Below, in pieces: positions 1 through 6,815 of a stretch of 8,457 bases of DNA. Numbering within the stretch: position 1 is the stretch's first letter; the number at the start of each line of letters is the position of its first letter. The notes beneath the pieces were generated by a model, which did not search any database, had not been told where the DNA came from, and worked only from the letters and a program-made list of their open reading frames with translations. The DNA comes from JAYZVT01 sp050248375 (lineage in GTDB: Bacteria > Pseudomonadota > Alphaproteobacteria > Rhizobiales > Methyloligellaceae), in NCBI GenBank assembly GCA_050248375.1, contig JBFWSL010000176.1, forward strand, positions 1-8,457, read 5' to 3'. The translations under genes and the position numbers were made by a program.

Positions 1-180
1 CGAACTCCTCATCGGGTTCCGTTGTCGGTGAGGGAGGGGAAGTTCGTTCCCGTCCCGATCATGGAGCCGAGACTAGCGGGCGGGCGCTGAACCCCTGCTG
101 AGGCGGGCGTTCATCCCGCGTTCAGGCTCGCGGCGGGTAAAACGGCGCAATTCCGGGAAAAATGGACATCCACCCCCGCC
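1..180. other. Gene-free left edge with foldable sequence
   Basis: I see no supported gene here. On the plus strand all three frames entering from the left edge stop by about position 101. On the minus strand the ATG-initiated frames I checked are short and closed. The DNA can fold. GGGAA (37-41) pairs with TTCCC (47-51) around a GTTCG loop and the stem continues 32-35/53-56 past one mismatch. ATCGGG (11-16) can pair with CCCGAT (54-59), and CTCC (6-9) with GGAG (63-66), giving nested stems. A separate hairpin pairs GCGGG (103-107) with CCCGC (115-119). No T-run follows these stems on either strand, so an intrinsic terminator is not indicated. It could be the end of a structured RNA or simply GC-rich spacer. 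Confidence 0.4.
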
Positions 181-669
181 TCACCGGGGGCCCCCGGCGC
201 CCCCGGCGGGACCGCCCGCGAAAAAATTCGCATCTTTTTCGCCCGTATCGGCCGTGAAGCCGGCCGCCTCGACGCCCGCGATGGCGCATTTCTCGTCGTT
301 GTCGCCGGTATCCCCGGTGATTCCCACCGCGCCGATGATCTCGTCCTTCCTGTTGCGGATGAGCACGCCGCCCGGCGAGGGAACCAGCGCCCCGTCGCAC
401 AGGGCGTTCACCGACTGCACGAAGAAGGCCTGCTGCCTGGCCCGTTCGAAGATGGCCCGCGAGCCGAATCCGATGGCGATGGAGCCGTAGGCCTTGCCGT
501 GGGCGATCTTGTAGCGCAGCGGGCTCGCCCCGTCCTCGCGCTCGAAGGCGACCGTGTGGCCGCCAGCGTCGAGGACGCAAACGGACAGCGGCTTGAGGCC
601 GAGTTCGCGGCCCCTGGCGAGCGCCTTCTTGATGATGGTGCGGGCATGCTTGAGTTTCAGGCCGGACAT
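181..669 (-). CDS. GlcG/HbpS-like (DUF336) protein, possible heme or cofactor binding
   Basis: The 162-residue product matches the DUF336 family (GlcG, HbpS) in its main landmarks: VCVLDAGGH at residues 30-38, EDGA at 45-48, KAYGS at 59-63, then PGGVLIR (99-105) and IGAVGITGDTGDNDEKCAIAG (112-132). Family members include a secreted heme-binding protein of Streptomyces and proteins of unknown role in glycolate gene clusters, so the ligand here is not fixed by sequence. No signal peptide is visible and a cytoplasmic location is likely. The ATG at 669 is preceded by a purine-rich AGGGGGAA about 9 nt upstream. The last 12 or so residues (AGGPAGGAGGPR) are an odd glycine/proline tail encoded by almost pure G/C. 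It lies 67 nt downstream of the 338-residue secreted protein gene on the same strand, so co-transcription is possible, although a hairpin sits between them. Confidence 0.82.
   Translation of the reverse strand: MSGLKLKHARTIIKKALARGRELGLKPLSVCVLDAGGHTVAFEREDGASPLRYKIAHGKAYGSIAIGFGSRAIFERARQQAFFVQSVNALCDGALVPSPGGVLIRNRKDEIIGAVGITGDTGDNDEKCAIAGVEAAGFTADTGEKDANFFAGGPAGGAGGPR
184..197. repeat. 14-bp perfect G/C palindrome in the 3' end of the DUF336 gene
   Basis: CCGGGGGCCCCCGG reads the same on both strands and lies directly against the stop codon of the DUF336 gene. Further C/G runs follow to about position 213. It encodes the Gly/Pro-rich tail. Such a tract is prone to slippage and sequencing error, so the exact C-terminus of the protein is less certain than the rest. 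Confidence 0.6.
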
Positions 670-691
670 GGACGGCTTCCCCCTGGACTGT

Positions 692-709
692 GTTTGCGTC
701 GGCGCAAAC
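692..709. promoter_or_regulatory. Perfect 7-bp inverted repeat in the 67-nt gap before the DUF336 gene
   Basis: GTTTGCG (692-698) and CGCAAAC (703-709) are exact inverted copies around a 4-nt centre. The site is 28 nt past the stop of the secreted-protein gene and 22 nt before the DUF336 start. No T-run follows on the minus strand, which argues against a classical intrinsic terminator. It could be an operator for a dimeric regulator, an RNA hairpin that uncouples the two genes, or a stabiliser of the upstream transcript's 3' end. Which of these applies is inference. Confidence 0.45.
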
Positions 710-736
710 TAGGCAGACGGGGCCGTTTCCGCCACA

Positions 737-1753
737 CTATTGTTGGGCGTTTTCCATCAGCTTGACCGCGCCGGTATAGACCGCGCCGGTGACCACGCAG
801 GCCGCTCCGACCACGAATGCGCCGAGCGCGTTGGCGGTCACGCAACCCGTGGCGATTGCGATCTGGCCTGCGGTCGCCGCCTTGGAGAAGCCGGTGCCCT
901 GCTTCATGGCCGCGATCTTGGCTTCCTCGATGGAGGCGTATTCTTCCTTGCGCACGCGCTCCGCTTCGAAGCGTTCCGCGGCCTCTATCACCTGGGCGAG
1001 CTGGGCCGTCTGTCCCTCGGGCTGGTAATCGAGCACCACCCGGTAGTAGTCGATGAGATGACGGTCGCGCTCCGCGTAGGAAACCAGCGTCCACTTCGCC
1101 GTGCCGCCGATGGTGACCAGGTCGACATTCACCGTCTCGGAGGTGAAGGCATCGGACACCCACTCCCGGAAGGAGCGGTCCTTCTCGGTCTTGTCCTTCG
1201 ACCATTGCAGCGCGGTGATGATGCGCGTGACCGGCTCGTAGTCGCCGGTGGCCACGTAAAAGCCCCATAGCGTGTAGATGACGGGCGTGCCGCTATCGAG
1301 CGGTACGGTCATCAGGGTCGGCGCCCCGCCCGACAGGAACTCGTCGATGAGGATTTTGCGCTCGGGCATCTTCGGCGCCACCTGCTTCAGCAGGTCCGGC
1401 CAGTTGGGCAGCCCCGAATAGGCGATCGCCTTGATGATCACCGCCTGCTCCTTCGGCGGCATCGGAAACAGCTTCCTGACGATGGAGGGGGCGCTGCGCG
1501 GATTCTCGTGCAGCACGCCGGCGAGAAAGCCGATGATGAAACCGGCCTTCTCCTGGTCCACCAGCAGGCCGAGCTTCTTCATGTTGTCCACCGCCTCGGG
1601 CACCTGCTGCGGCTTCGGCGCCTTGCGGTAGTCGTACATCCACGCAAGCAGCCGCTCGGTGGTTGCAAGATTTTCCCCGCCGCGCGCACGAACTGGCGCG
1701 GCTGCGGCAAGAATCGAGATGAAAAACAGGAGTGCTGCCAATCCGGAACGCAT
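737..1753 (-). CDS. Secreted protein of unknown function with hydrophobic Gly/Ala-rich C-terminus
   Basis: I do not recognise this 338-residue protein. Residues 1-24 look like a Sec signal peptide: a basic start (MRSGL), a hydrophobic core (AALLFFISILAAAA) and a likely cleavage after PVRA. The mature part (about 30-250) is mixed, mostly helical-looking, with several Trp and Tyr. Residues 255-285 are highly charged and helix-prone (EAAERFEAERVRKEE), possibly a short coiled coil. Residues 292-331 form a Gly/Ala/Val stretch with two Cys (304, 319) and small-residue spacing, resembling a membrane-inserting hairpin or glycine-zipper segment. This points to the periplasm or an envelope membrane. 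The start at 1753 gives the signal peptide, but the ribosome-binding site is weak (GGATGATGTA before ATG). The gene stands alone upstream, with an inverted repeat 40-93 nt before its start, and may continue into the DUF336 gene. It has no catalytic motif that I can identify. Confidence 0.75.
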   Translation of the reverse strand: MRSGLAALLFFISILAAAAPVRARGGENLATTERLLAWMYDYRKAPKPQQVPEAVDNMKKLGLLVDQEKAGFIIGFLAGVLHENPRSAPSIVRKLFPMPPKEQAVIIKAIAYSGLPNWPDLLKQVAPKMPERKILIDEFLSGGAPTLMTVPLDSGTPVIYTLWGFYVATGDYEPVTRIITALQWSKDKTEKDRSFREWVSDAFTSETVNVDLVTIGGTAKWTLVSYAERDRHLIDYYRVVLDYQPEGQTAQLAQVIEAAERFEAERVRKEEYASIEEAKIAAMKQGTGFSKAATAGQIAIATGCVTANALGAFVVGAACVVTGAVYTGAVKLMENAQQ

Positions 1754-1792
1754 TACATCATCCGCTTGCGGCCCCCCGGCCCCGGCGCATGA

Positions 1793-1846
1793 TGTTAACC
1801 GTAACGGGGAGCAAACACCCTCCGCGATCGGACATCACGGTTAACA
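1793..1846 (-). promoter_or_regulatory. 10-bp inverted repeat upstream of the 338-residue secreted protein gene
   Basis: TGTTAACCGT (1793-1802) and ACGGTTAACA (1837-1846) are exact inverted copies separated by 34 bp. The proximal arm is 40 nt before the ATG at 1753 and the distal arm lies next to a TATACA-like hexamer. Each arm contains GTTAAC, itself a palindrome, and TTAACC, which resembles half of the alphaproteobacterial CtrA recognition motif, but no full TTAA-N7-TTAA site is present. A two-site operator is the simplest reading. The regulator is unknown. Confidence 0.4.
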
Positions 1847-1943
1847 GTCTGTATAGTCGATTGAATTCTTGACCATTTCGTGGCGGCAACGAGCCTGGGA
1901 AATCCGCCGCGAAAGCGGCCCGCCGCCGCTGCCTTCGGACGGC

Positions 1944-2006
1944 ATGGACCCCGGGGTATCACCAGGCTGCGGGAGGTTGAGAAACCCCGGCTTCAGGCAG
2001 GGGTCC
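1944..2006. repeat. Palindromic repeat pair A1 (REP-like, convergent)
   Basis: The forward half is a loopless palindrome, ACCCCGGGGT (1948-1957). The inverted half runs from about 1980 to 2006, where ACCCC...GGGGTCC arms (1984-1991 / 1997-2004) fold with one mismatch, G1989 against A1999. It has the same layout as pairs A2, B1 and B2, with a shorter linker and more divergence. Confidence 0.65.
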
Positions 2007-2018
2007 ACGAGGCCGAGG

Positions 2019-2098
2019 TAGACCCCGGGTCTCTGCCCGGGGTTTCGGAGCGAGGACCGGCACAAGAAACTCGAAACCCCGGGCGGAAACCCCGGGTC
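2019..2098. repeat. Palindromic repeat pair A2 (REP-like, convergent)
   Basis: The forward half has ACCCCGGG (2022-2029), a 6-nt loop, then CCCGGGGT (2036-2043) followed by TTTCG. A 24-nt linker that includes GGCACAAGAAA (2059-2069) leads to the inverted half, which starts CGAAACCCC at 2072 and ends GGGTCC at about 2098. It lies 5-85 nt beyond the stop codon of the 380-residue protein gene, so the stems may act at the 3' end of that transcript. The pair has a close relative at 6678-6757. Confidence 0.75.
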
Positions 2099-2102
2099 CC
2101 CG

Positions 2103-3245
2103 CTATTGCCTCTTCGTCCCCTCGGGCGGAGCGATCTCCGCCGTCGCCTCGCGGGTCGCCAGCATGAAGGCGGTCTCGTGCGGCTGCCAGCGATAGCCGA
2201 TGCCGAACTTCACCGGCTCCGCCGGGGCGGACTTGAACAGCTCCTTCAGCCTGGCCTGGTAGGCGTATTTGAAGATCGGGATCGGCCCCACATAATTGCC
2301 GTAGGGCTTCACCTTCCAGCCCGCCGGGAACATCGCCAGCGGCACGCCGGTATCGTCCTGCAGGATGACGCTGGTATTGGCGAGCAGGAACTCGCGCACC
2401 TGCGAGAAGTCACCGCCATGCAGCAGGTAGGAACCGCTTTTCACGAAGGCCGCGCCGGGCGCGTGCTGCTTCAGGAACTCCGGGAAACCCGATTTGGAGA
2501 AGCCGCCATTGGCGAGGTTGGTGCTGAAGTAGTACAGCGTCCTGTCCTCGCTGCCCGGACCCGGGTTGAAGGTGATCCGGATCGCGTTCGGAAGGGACTT
2601 GATGCCCGCCGGATGCTCGATGAGGGTCCCGTCCGCGTTCAGCGTCAGATAGGTGACGTCCTTGATGGTCTTGCCGGTGCGGACCATGAACACCGAGATC
2701 ACCGGCAGCGCGCCGGTCACCTTTCCCTGGCCGAACTCGCGCATCATGTCCTTGGTGATGAAGTAGCTGGCCGCCAGCAGCGTCTTCAGCGACCCGCGCA
2801 TCTGGCTGAGATCGGCCGTGAGCTGCGCCGGCGCCATCTGCACCGGGTCCGGAATGCCACCCACCGGCTCCAGCCCGGCGAGGATGTAGGTCCGGGCATC
2901 CGGGAAGAAGGCGTCCGCGTAGAGAAAGTCCGGACCCGAGAACATGTAGTAGAGCGTCTTGGGCGACGGCGGCATCTTCTGCTTGGTCCAGTCGCGCACC
3001 AGGCCGAGCTGGCGCTTCTCCATGTTGGCCCAGGCCTGGTCCATGGCCTGCGCATGCTGCTTCCAGCCGGCCTGGCCGGCCAGTTCGGCGGCCGGCGATC
3101 CGGCCGACGGCGCCAGCCCGGCGAGAATACGGGCGGAATCGTCGAGGCTAGTGCCTTCCGCGGCGCGTGGCTGGGCAGCCGCGACCACGAGCGCCAGAAA
3201 GAAGCCGAGCACGGCCGCGCCGGCCCGGAAACGAAGCCTTGTCAT
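2103..3245 (-). CDS. Secreted protein of unknown function, 380 residues, downstream of the APC permease
   Basis: I do not recognise a named family. Residues 1-29 form a clear Sec signal peptide: MTRLRFR, a hydrophobic core (AGAAVLGFFLALVVAAA) and a likely cleavage after QPRAA. The mature protein is soluble-looking, with a distinctive FSGPDFLYADAFFPDARTY segment (102-120), then LAGLEPVGG (122-130). A block around 226-243 (FNPGPGSEDRTLYYFSTN) and a SGSYLLHGGDFSQVREFLL block (270-288) follow, and the protein ends with an Arg/Glu-containing tail. I recall similar FSGPDFLYAD sequences in proteins annotated only as hypothetical. The ATG at 3245 is chosen because it gives the signal peptide and has GGAG 7 nt upstream. 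The open frame continues far upstream to 4442, but that part is out of frame with, and antisense to nothing but, the real permease gene. The start lies 17 nt after the permease stop, so the two are almost certainly one operon, suggesting a periplasmic role in the same process. That role is inference. Confidence 0.8.
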   Translation of the reverse strand: MTRLRFRAGAAVLGFFLALVVAAAQPRAAEGTSLDDSARILAGLAPSAGSPAAELAGQAGWKQHAQAMDQAWANMEKRQLGLVRDWTKQKMPPSPKTLYYMFSGPDFLYADAFFPDARTYILAGLEPVGGIPDPVQMAPAQLTADLSQMRGSLKTLLAASYFITKDMMREFGQGKVTGALPVISVFMVRTGKTIKDVTYLTLNADGTLIEHPAGIKSLPNAIRITFNPGPGSEDRTLYYFSTNLANGGFSKSGFPEFLKQHAPGAAFVKSGSYLLHGGDFSQVREFLLANTSVILQDDTGVPLAMFPAGWKVKPYGNYVGPIPIFKYAYQARLKELFKSAPAEPVKFGIGYRWQPHETAFMLATREATAEIAPPEGTKRQ

Positions 3246-3252
3246 CGTCGGT

Positions 3253-3256
3253 CTCC
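3253..3256 (-). promoter_or_regulatory. Ribosome-binding site that fixes the start of the 380-residue protein
   Basis: GGAG on the minus strand stands 7 nt before the ATG at 3245, in the short gap after the permease stop codon. It supports the 380-residue protein over the 779-codon frame that reads on through the permease gene. Confidence 0.6.
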
Positions 3257-3262
3257 GAAAAA

Positions 3263-4612
3263 CTAGCGCGTGTTCCGCGCGTCTTGATCCTTGCGATAGA
3301 ACAGCCAGAACACCAGCAGGCCCGTGGCCATCAGGCCAAGGCCGGCCAGTGAGTGCAGCGGCCTTTCGACCGCCAGGTAGTACATCATGAACCCGGTGAC
3401 GCCGAGGAAGACCAGCGGCGGAAGGGGATAGAACGGCGTGCGGTAGGGACGCGGCAGGCCGGGATTGCGCCAGCGCAGCACCATCACCCCCAGCACCGTG
3501 GCGAAGGACGACAGCGTGATGGCGAACTGGATGAACTCCAGCACGTCCTCGAAACTCTGGGTCATCATCAGCAGGGTCGCCACCGCCGCCTGAAGCAGGA
3601 TCGCCCGCGACGGCACGCCGCGCGAGGACTTGCGCGCCAGGAAACCGAACACCGGCGCGTCCTCGCCCATCACCTGGGTGACGCGCGGCCCGATCCACAT
3701 CATGGCGGATACGGTCGAGATCAGCCCGAAGCAGATCAGGAAGGCCACGATGCGCCCGCCCGCCTCGCCGAAGATGTGGGTTCCGGAGATCAGCGCGATG
3801 TCGATCTTGCCCGCCATGTCGCCGATCGGCGTGGTGTAGAGGAACACCGCGTTGAGGCCGACATAAAGCGCGATGACGATGAGCGTCGCCGTGACGATGG
3901 CGCGCGGCACCGTGCGCTGCGGATCGTCCATTTCGCCGATGATGTAGGTGGCGCCGTTCCAGCCCGAATAGGAATACATCACGTAGACCAGGCCGATGGC
4001 GAAGGGAGCGGCGAAGATCTGCGCCGGGTCCGCGTCGGCGGGAGAGAAGGACACCGGCTGCGGATCGCCGAGAGCCAGACCCGCCGCGATGAAGGCGAGG
4101 ATCAGCGCCACCTTCAGTACGGTCGAGATGTTCTGGAAGCGGCTGCCATGCTCCACGCCGAGCAGGTGCACGAGGGTCACGCCCCACACCAGCGCGACGC
4201 CGAGAAGCAGCTTGGGCGCGTCCGCCCACACCCCTTCCGCATAGCTGCCGAAGGCCATGGCCGCCAGCGCCACCGGCGCGGCGAAGCCCACCGTGGCCGA
4301 CAGCCACCCGGCCATGAAGCCGAAGGCGGGGTGATAGCTGCGCGACAGGAAATTGTATTCTCCGCCCGAGCGCGGGAACATGGCGCCCAGCTCCGCATAG
4401 GACAGCGCGCCCGAAAGCGCCGCCAGCCCGCCCACCAGCCACAGCAGCAGGATCGAGAAGCCGGCGGTGATGTCGAGGACCTGGAAGCCGAGGCTGGTGA
4501 ACACCCCGATGCCGACCATGTCGGCGACGCAGATGGCGATGGCCGTGCCCGTGGATACGGTCGCGCGGCCCTGCCCGCCATTGGAGGCGGCGGAAGCGGA
4601 TTTGGCAGCCAT
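3263..4612 (-). CDS. APC-superfamily amino-acid permease
   Basis: This 449-residue integral membrane protein has the size and about 12 hydrophobic segments of the amino acid-polyamine-organocation (APC) superfamily. The unwound helix 1 motif GIGVF is at residues 34-38, the conserved ELG.MFPRSGGEYNF region at 75-88, helix 6 YSGWNGATYIIGEM at 215-228 followed by DPQRTVPRAI (230-239), and the C-terminal RNPGLPRPYRTPFYP at 382-396. These helices line the substrate site in APC carriers that move amino acids across the inner membrane, usually by proton symport or exchange. The particular amino acid cannot be read from sequence. The first 19 residues are a Ser/Ala/Gly-rich cytoplasmic leader. AGGAC lies about 10 nt upstream of the ATG. 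The gene heads an operon with the secreted 380-residue protein and sits 89 nt downstream of the ABC permease gene. It is complete, with no missing motif. Confidence 0.93.
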   Translation of the reverse strand: MAAKSASAASNGGQGRATVSTGTAIAICVADMVGIGVFTSLGFQVLDITAGFSILLLWLVGGLAALSGALSYAELGAMFPRSGGEYNFLSRSYHPAFGFMAGWLSATVGFAAPVALAAMAFGSYAEGVWADAPKLLLGVALVWGVTLVHLLGVEHGSRFQNISTVLKVALILAFIAAGLALGDPQPVSFSPADADPAQIFAAPFAIGLVYVMYSYSGWNGATYIIGEMDDPQRTVPRAIVTATLIVIALYVGLNAVFLYTTPIGDMAGKIDIALISGTHIFGEAGGRIVAFLICFGLISTVSAMMWIGPRVTQVMGEDAPVFGFLARKSSRGVPSRAILLQAAVATLLMMTQSFEDVLEFIQFAITLSSFATVLGVMVLRWRNPGLPRPYRTPFYPLPPLVFLGVTGFMMYYLAVERPLHSLAGLGLMATGLLVFWLFYRKDQDARNTR

Positions 4613-4642
4613 TGCCGGAGGTCCTGTCCCTTGAAAGCGCGC

Positions 4643-4671
4643 AACCTATCCGCAGGCGGGCTTGCAGCCAA
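4643..4671 (-). promoter_or_regulatory. Possible sigma-70-type promoter of the APC permease operon
   Basis: On the minus strand TTGGCT (4666-4671) and TAGGTT (4643-4648) are spaced by 17 bp, with an inferred start about 24 nt before the ATG at 4612. Both hexamers deviate from consensus (4 of 6 and 3 of 6), so this is only a candidate. The 89-nt gap is long enough for a separate promoter, and I see no terminator for the upstream ABC operon in it. Confidence 0.3.
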
Positions 4672-4701
4672 GGGGCATTCGCGCCGCATCCCCGGGCATG
4701 C

Positions 4702-5459
4702 CTAGTTTTTCAGCCGGTATCCCGTCCGGAAGATCCACCACACGATCACGAGGCAGATGGCCAGGAACAGCAGCGTCATGGCCAGGCTGACGCCCACCTG
4801 CACATCCGCTATCCCATAGAAACTCCAGCGGAATCCGCTCACCAGGTAAACCACCGGGTTGAACAGGGTGACGGTGCGCCAGAAGGGCGGCAGCAGGTCG
4901 ATGGAATAGAAGGTGCCGCCGAGGAAGGTGAGCGGGGTGATCACCAGCAGCGGCACGATCTGCAGCTTCTCGAAGCCGTCCGCCCAGATGCCGATGATGA
5001 AGCCGAGCAGGCTGAAGGTCAGCGCCGTCAGCACCAGGAAAGCCGCCATCCATAGCGGATGGGCGATCTGAATCGGCACGAACAGGCCCGAGGTGGCCAG
5101 GATGATGAGGCCGAGGATGATCGACTTTGTCGCCGCCGCGCCCACATAGCCGAGCACGATCTCGAAGGGCGAGATGGGAGCCGACAATATCTCGTAGATT
5201 GTGCCGGTGAAGCGCGGGAAATAGATGCCGAAGGAGGCGTTGGCCACGCTCTGGGTCAGTAGCAGCAGCATGATCAGTCCCGGCACGATGAAGGAGCCGT
5301 AGGCGATGCCGTCGATGTCGCTGATGCGCGTGCCGATGGCCGCACCGAAGACGACGAAATAGAGCGAGGTGGAGATCACCGGCGAGATCACGCTCTGCAT
5401 CAGCGTGCGGCCCCAGCGGGCCATCTCGAAGCGGTAGATGGCGCGGACGGCTATGAGGT

Positions 5460-5463
<4 letters not shown>
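4702..5463 (-). CDS. yadH: ABC-2 type transporter permease, YadH-like
   Basis: The 253-residue product is the membrane half of an ABC exporter and follows E. coli YadH closely in length and motifs: SPVISTSLYFVVFG (27-40), IGTRISDIDG (43-52), FIVPGLIM (58-65), LSAPISPFEIVLGYVGA (93-109), and the ABC-2 signature PLTFLGGTFYSIDLLPPFW (177-195) with NPVVYLVSGFRW (202-213). About six membrane segments can be placed near 24-44, 57-77, 105-128, 136-160, 168-186 and 225-246. The ATG at 5463 overlaps the TGA of the ATPase gene by 4 nt (ATGA) and has a strong GGGGAGG 5 nt upstream, so the two subunits are translationally coupled. A dimer of this subunit with two ATPases would form the exporter. The substrate of YadGH-type transporters is not established, so I assign none. 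The match to the family is strong, the exact orthology less so. Confidence 0.9.
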
Positions 5464-6392
<929 letters not shown>

Positions 6393-6420
6393 GAATGGAG
6401 CTTTTGAGGGTGTACCGGCC

Positions 6421-6449
6421 TAGATGGGCACGCGATGGCGGTCACTCAA
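6421..6449 (-). promoter_or_regulatory. Possible promoter of the ABC exporter operon
   Basis: On the minus strand TTGAGT (6444-6449) is followed after 17 bp by CATCTA (6421-6426), placing a start about 22 nt before the ATG at 6392. The -35 matches TTGACA at 4 positions, but the -10 is poor, so this is a weak candidate offered mainly because it is in the right place. Confidence 0.22.
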
Positions 6450-6568
6450 TAGCCGAGCCTCCGTTCGATCTCAATGACGCTGCGGAATCTGGCGGAATTG
6501 CGCGGTTCGCGGAACCATATGACCACAGTCCCGGATGGCGGCCACGCGCGCCGCGAAGCCTGGCTGCC

Positions 6569-6646
6569 GGACCCCGGGTCTTCGCCCGGGGTTTCGGCTC
6601 TCCTTGGTGGGCTTCTATCTCGAAACCCCAGCGAAAGCCGGGATCC
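6569..6646. repeat. Palindromic repeat pair B1 (REP-like, convergent)
   Basis: The forward half is ACCCCGGG (6571-6578), a 6-nt loop TCTTCG, CCCGGGGT (6585-6592) and then TTTCG. After exactly 24 nt the inverted half begins CGAAACCCC at 6621. Its arms 6625-6632 and 6637-6644 fold around a GAAA loop with two A/C mismatches and end in ATCC. The forward half is nearly identical to that of pair A2. Confidence 0.75.
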
Positions 6647-6677
6647 AGCGACATACGCCGGCGGCGGCGGAGTGGCA

Positions 6678-6757
6678 TAGACCCCGGGCCAAGCCCGGGG
6701 TTTCGCGGCATGGGGGCACAAGAAAGAACCTGAAACCCCAGACCCGGGGCTTCGCCA
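6678..6757. repeat. Palindromic repeat pair B2, close relative of A2
   Basis: The forward half is a perfect 9-bp stem, ACCCCGGGC (6681-6689) and GCCCGGGGT (6693-6701), with a 3-nt loop, followed by TTTCG. The 25-nt linker contains GGCACAAGAAA (6715-6725), the same 11-mer as in pair A2. The degenerate inverted half starts TGAAACCCC at 6731. From TAGACCCC to GAAACCCC both pair A2 and this pair measure 62 nt. Confidence 0.75.
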
Positions 6758-6780
6758 GGCTGTGAGATGGAGAGGGTACG

Positions 6781-6804
6781 AAACACCGGCGCAGGCCGGG
6801 GTCG
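6781..6804. repeat. Single inverted-half repeat B3
   Basis: This is a lone inverted-type unit. Arms 6783-6790 and 6795-6802 pair around a GCAG loop with one mismatch and end in GGGGTC. I find no forward partner at the usual spacing on its left, so it may be the remnant of a pair. Confidence 0.55.
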
Positions 6805-6815
6805 ATGACGATGAC

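Larger units (their letters stand above)
1754..2102. other. Gene-free region holding two repeat pairs and a putative control region
   Basis: These 349 bases separate the 380-residue and 338-residue secreted protein genes. The part nearest the downstream gene (about 1790-1880) is more AT-rich and contains a 10-bp inverted repeat and a TATACA-like hexamer (minus strand, 1850-1855), so it probably carries that gene's promoter. I found no convincing -35 at standard spacing. The part from about 1944 to 2098 is made of GC-rich palindromes. Short frames that cross it encode only repeat-derived Pro/Gly/Arg-rich peptides and are not credible genes. Confidence 0.7.

Noticed and set aside
2106..3266. 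386-codon plus-strand frame opposite the 380-residue secreted protein
   Set aside because: It mirrors the real gene's extent and has Arg/His/Leu-rich composition with no motif. The minus strand has a signal peptide and normal composition.
2103..4442. A 779-codon minus-strand frame that could suggest a membrane-protein fusion
   Set aside because: Its first half overlaps the APC permease gene in another frame on the same strand and has Arg/Gly/His-rich composition. The true gene starts at the ATG at 3245, with a signal peptide and ribosome-binding site.
4680..4702. GCATCCCCGGGCATGC near the end of the ABC permease gene as a terminator
   Set aside because: It is an imperfect palindrome with a weak stem and no T-run on the minus strand.
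3353..4705. 450-codon plus-strand frame opposite the permease gene
   Set aside because: Its His/Arg/Gln/Asp-rich composition is typical of antisense frames in GC-rich genes. The opposite strand carries a clear APC permease.
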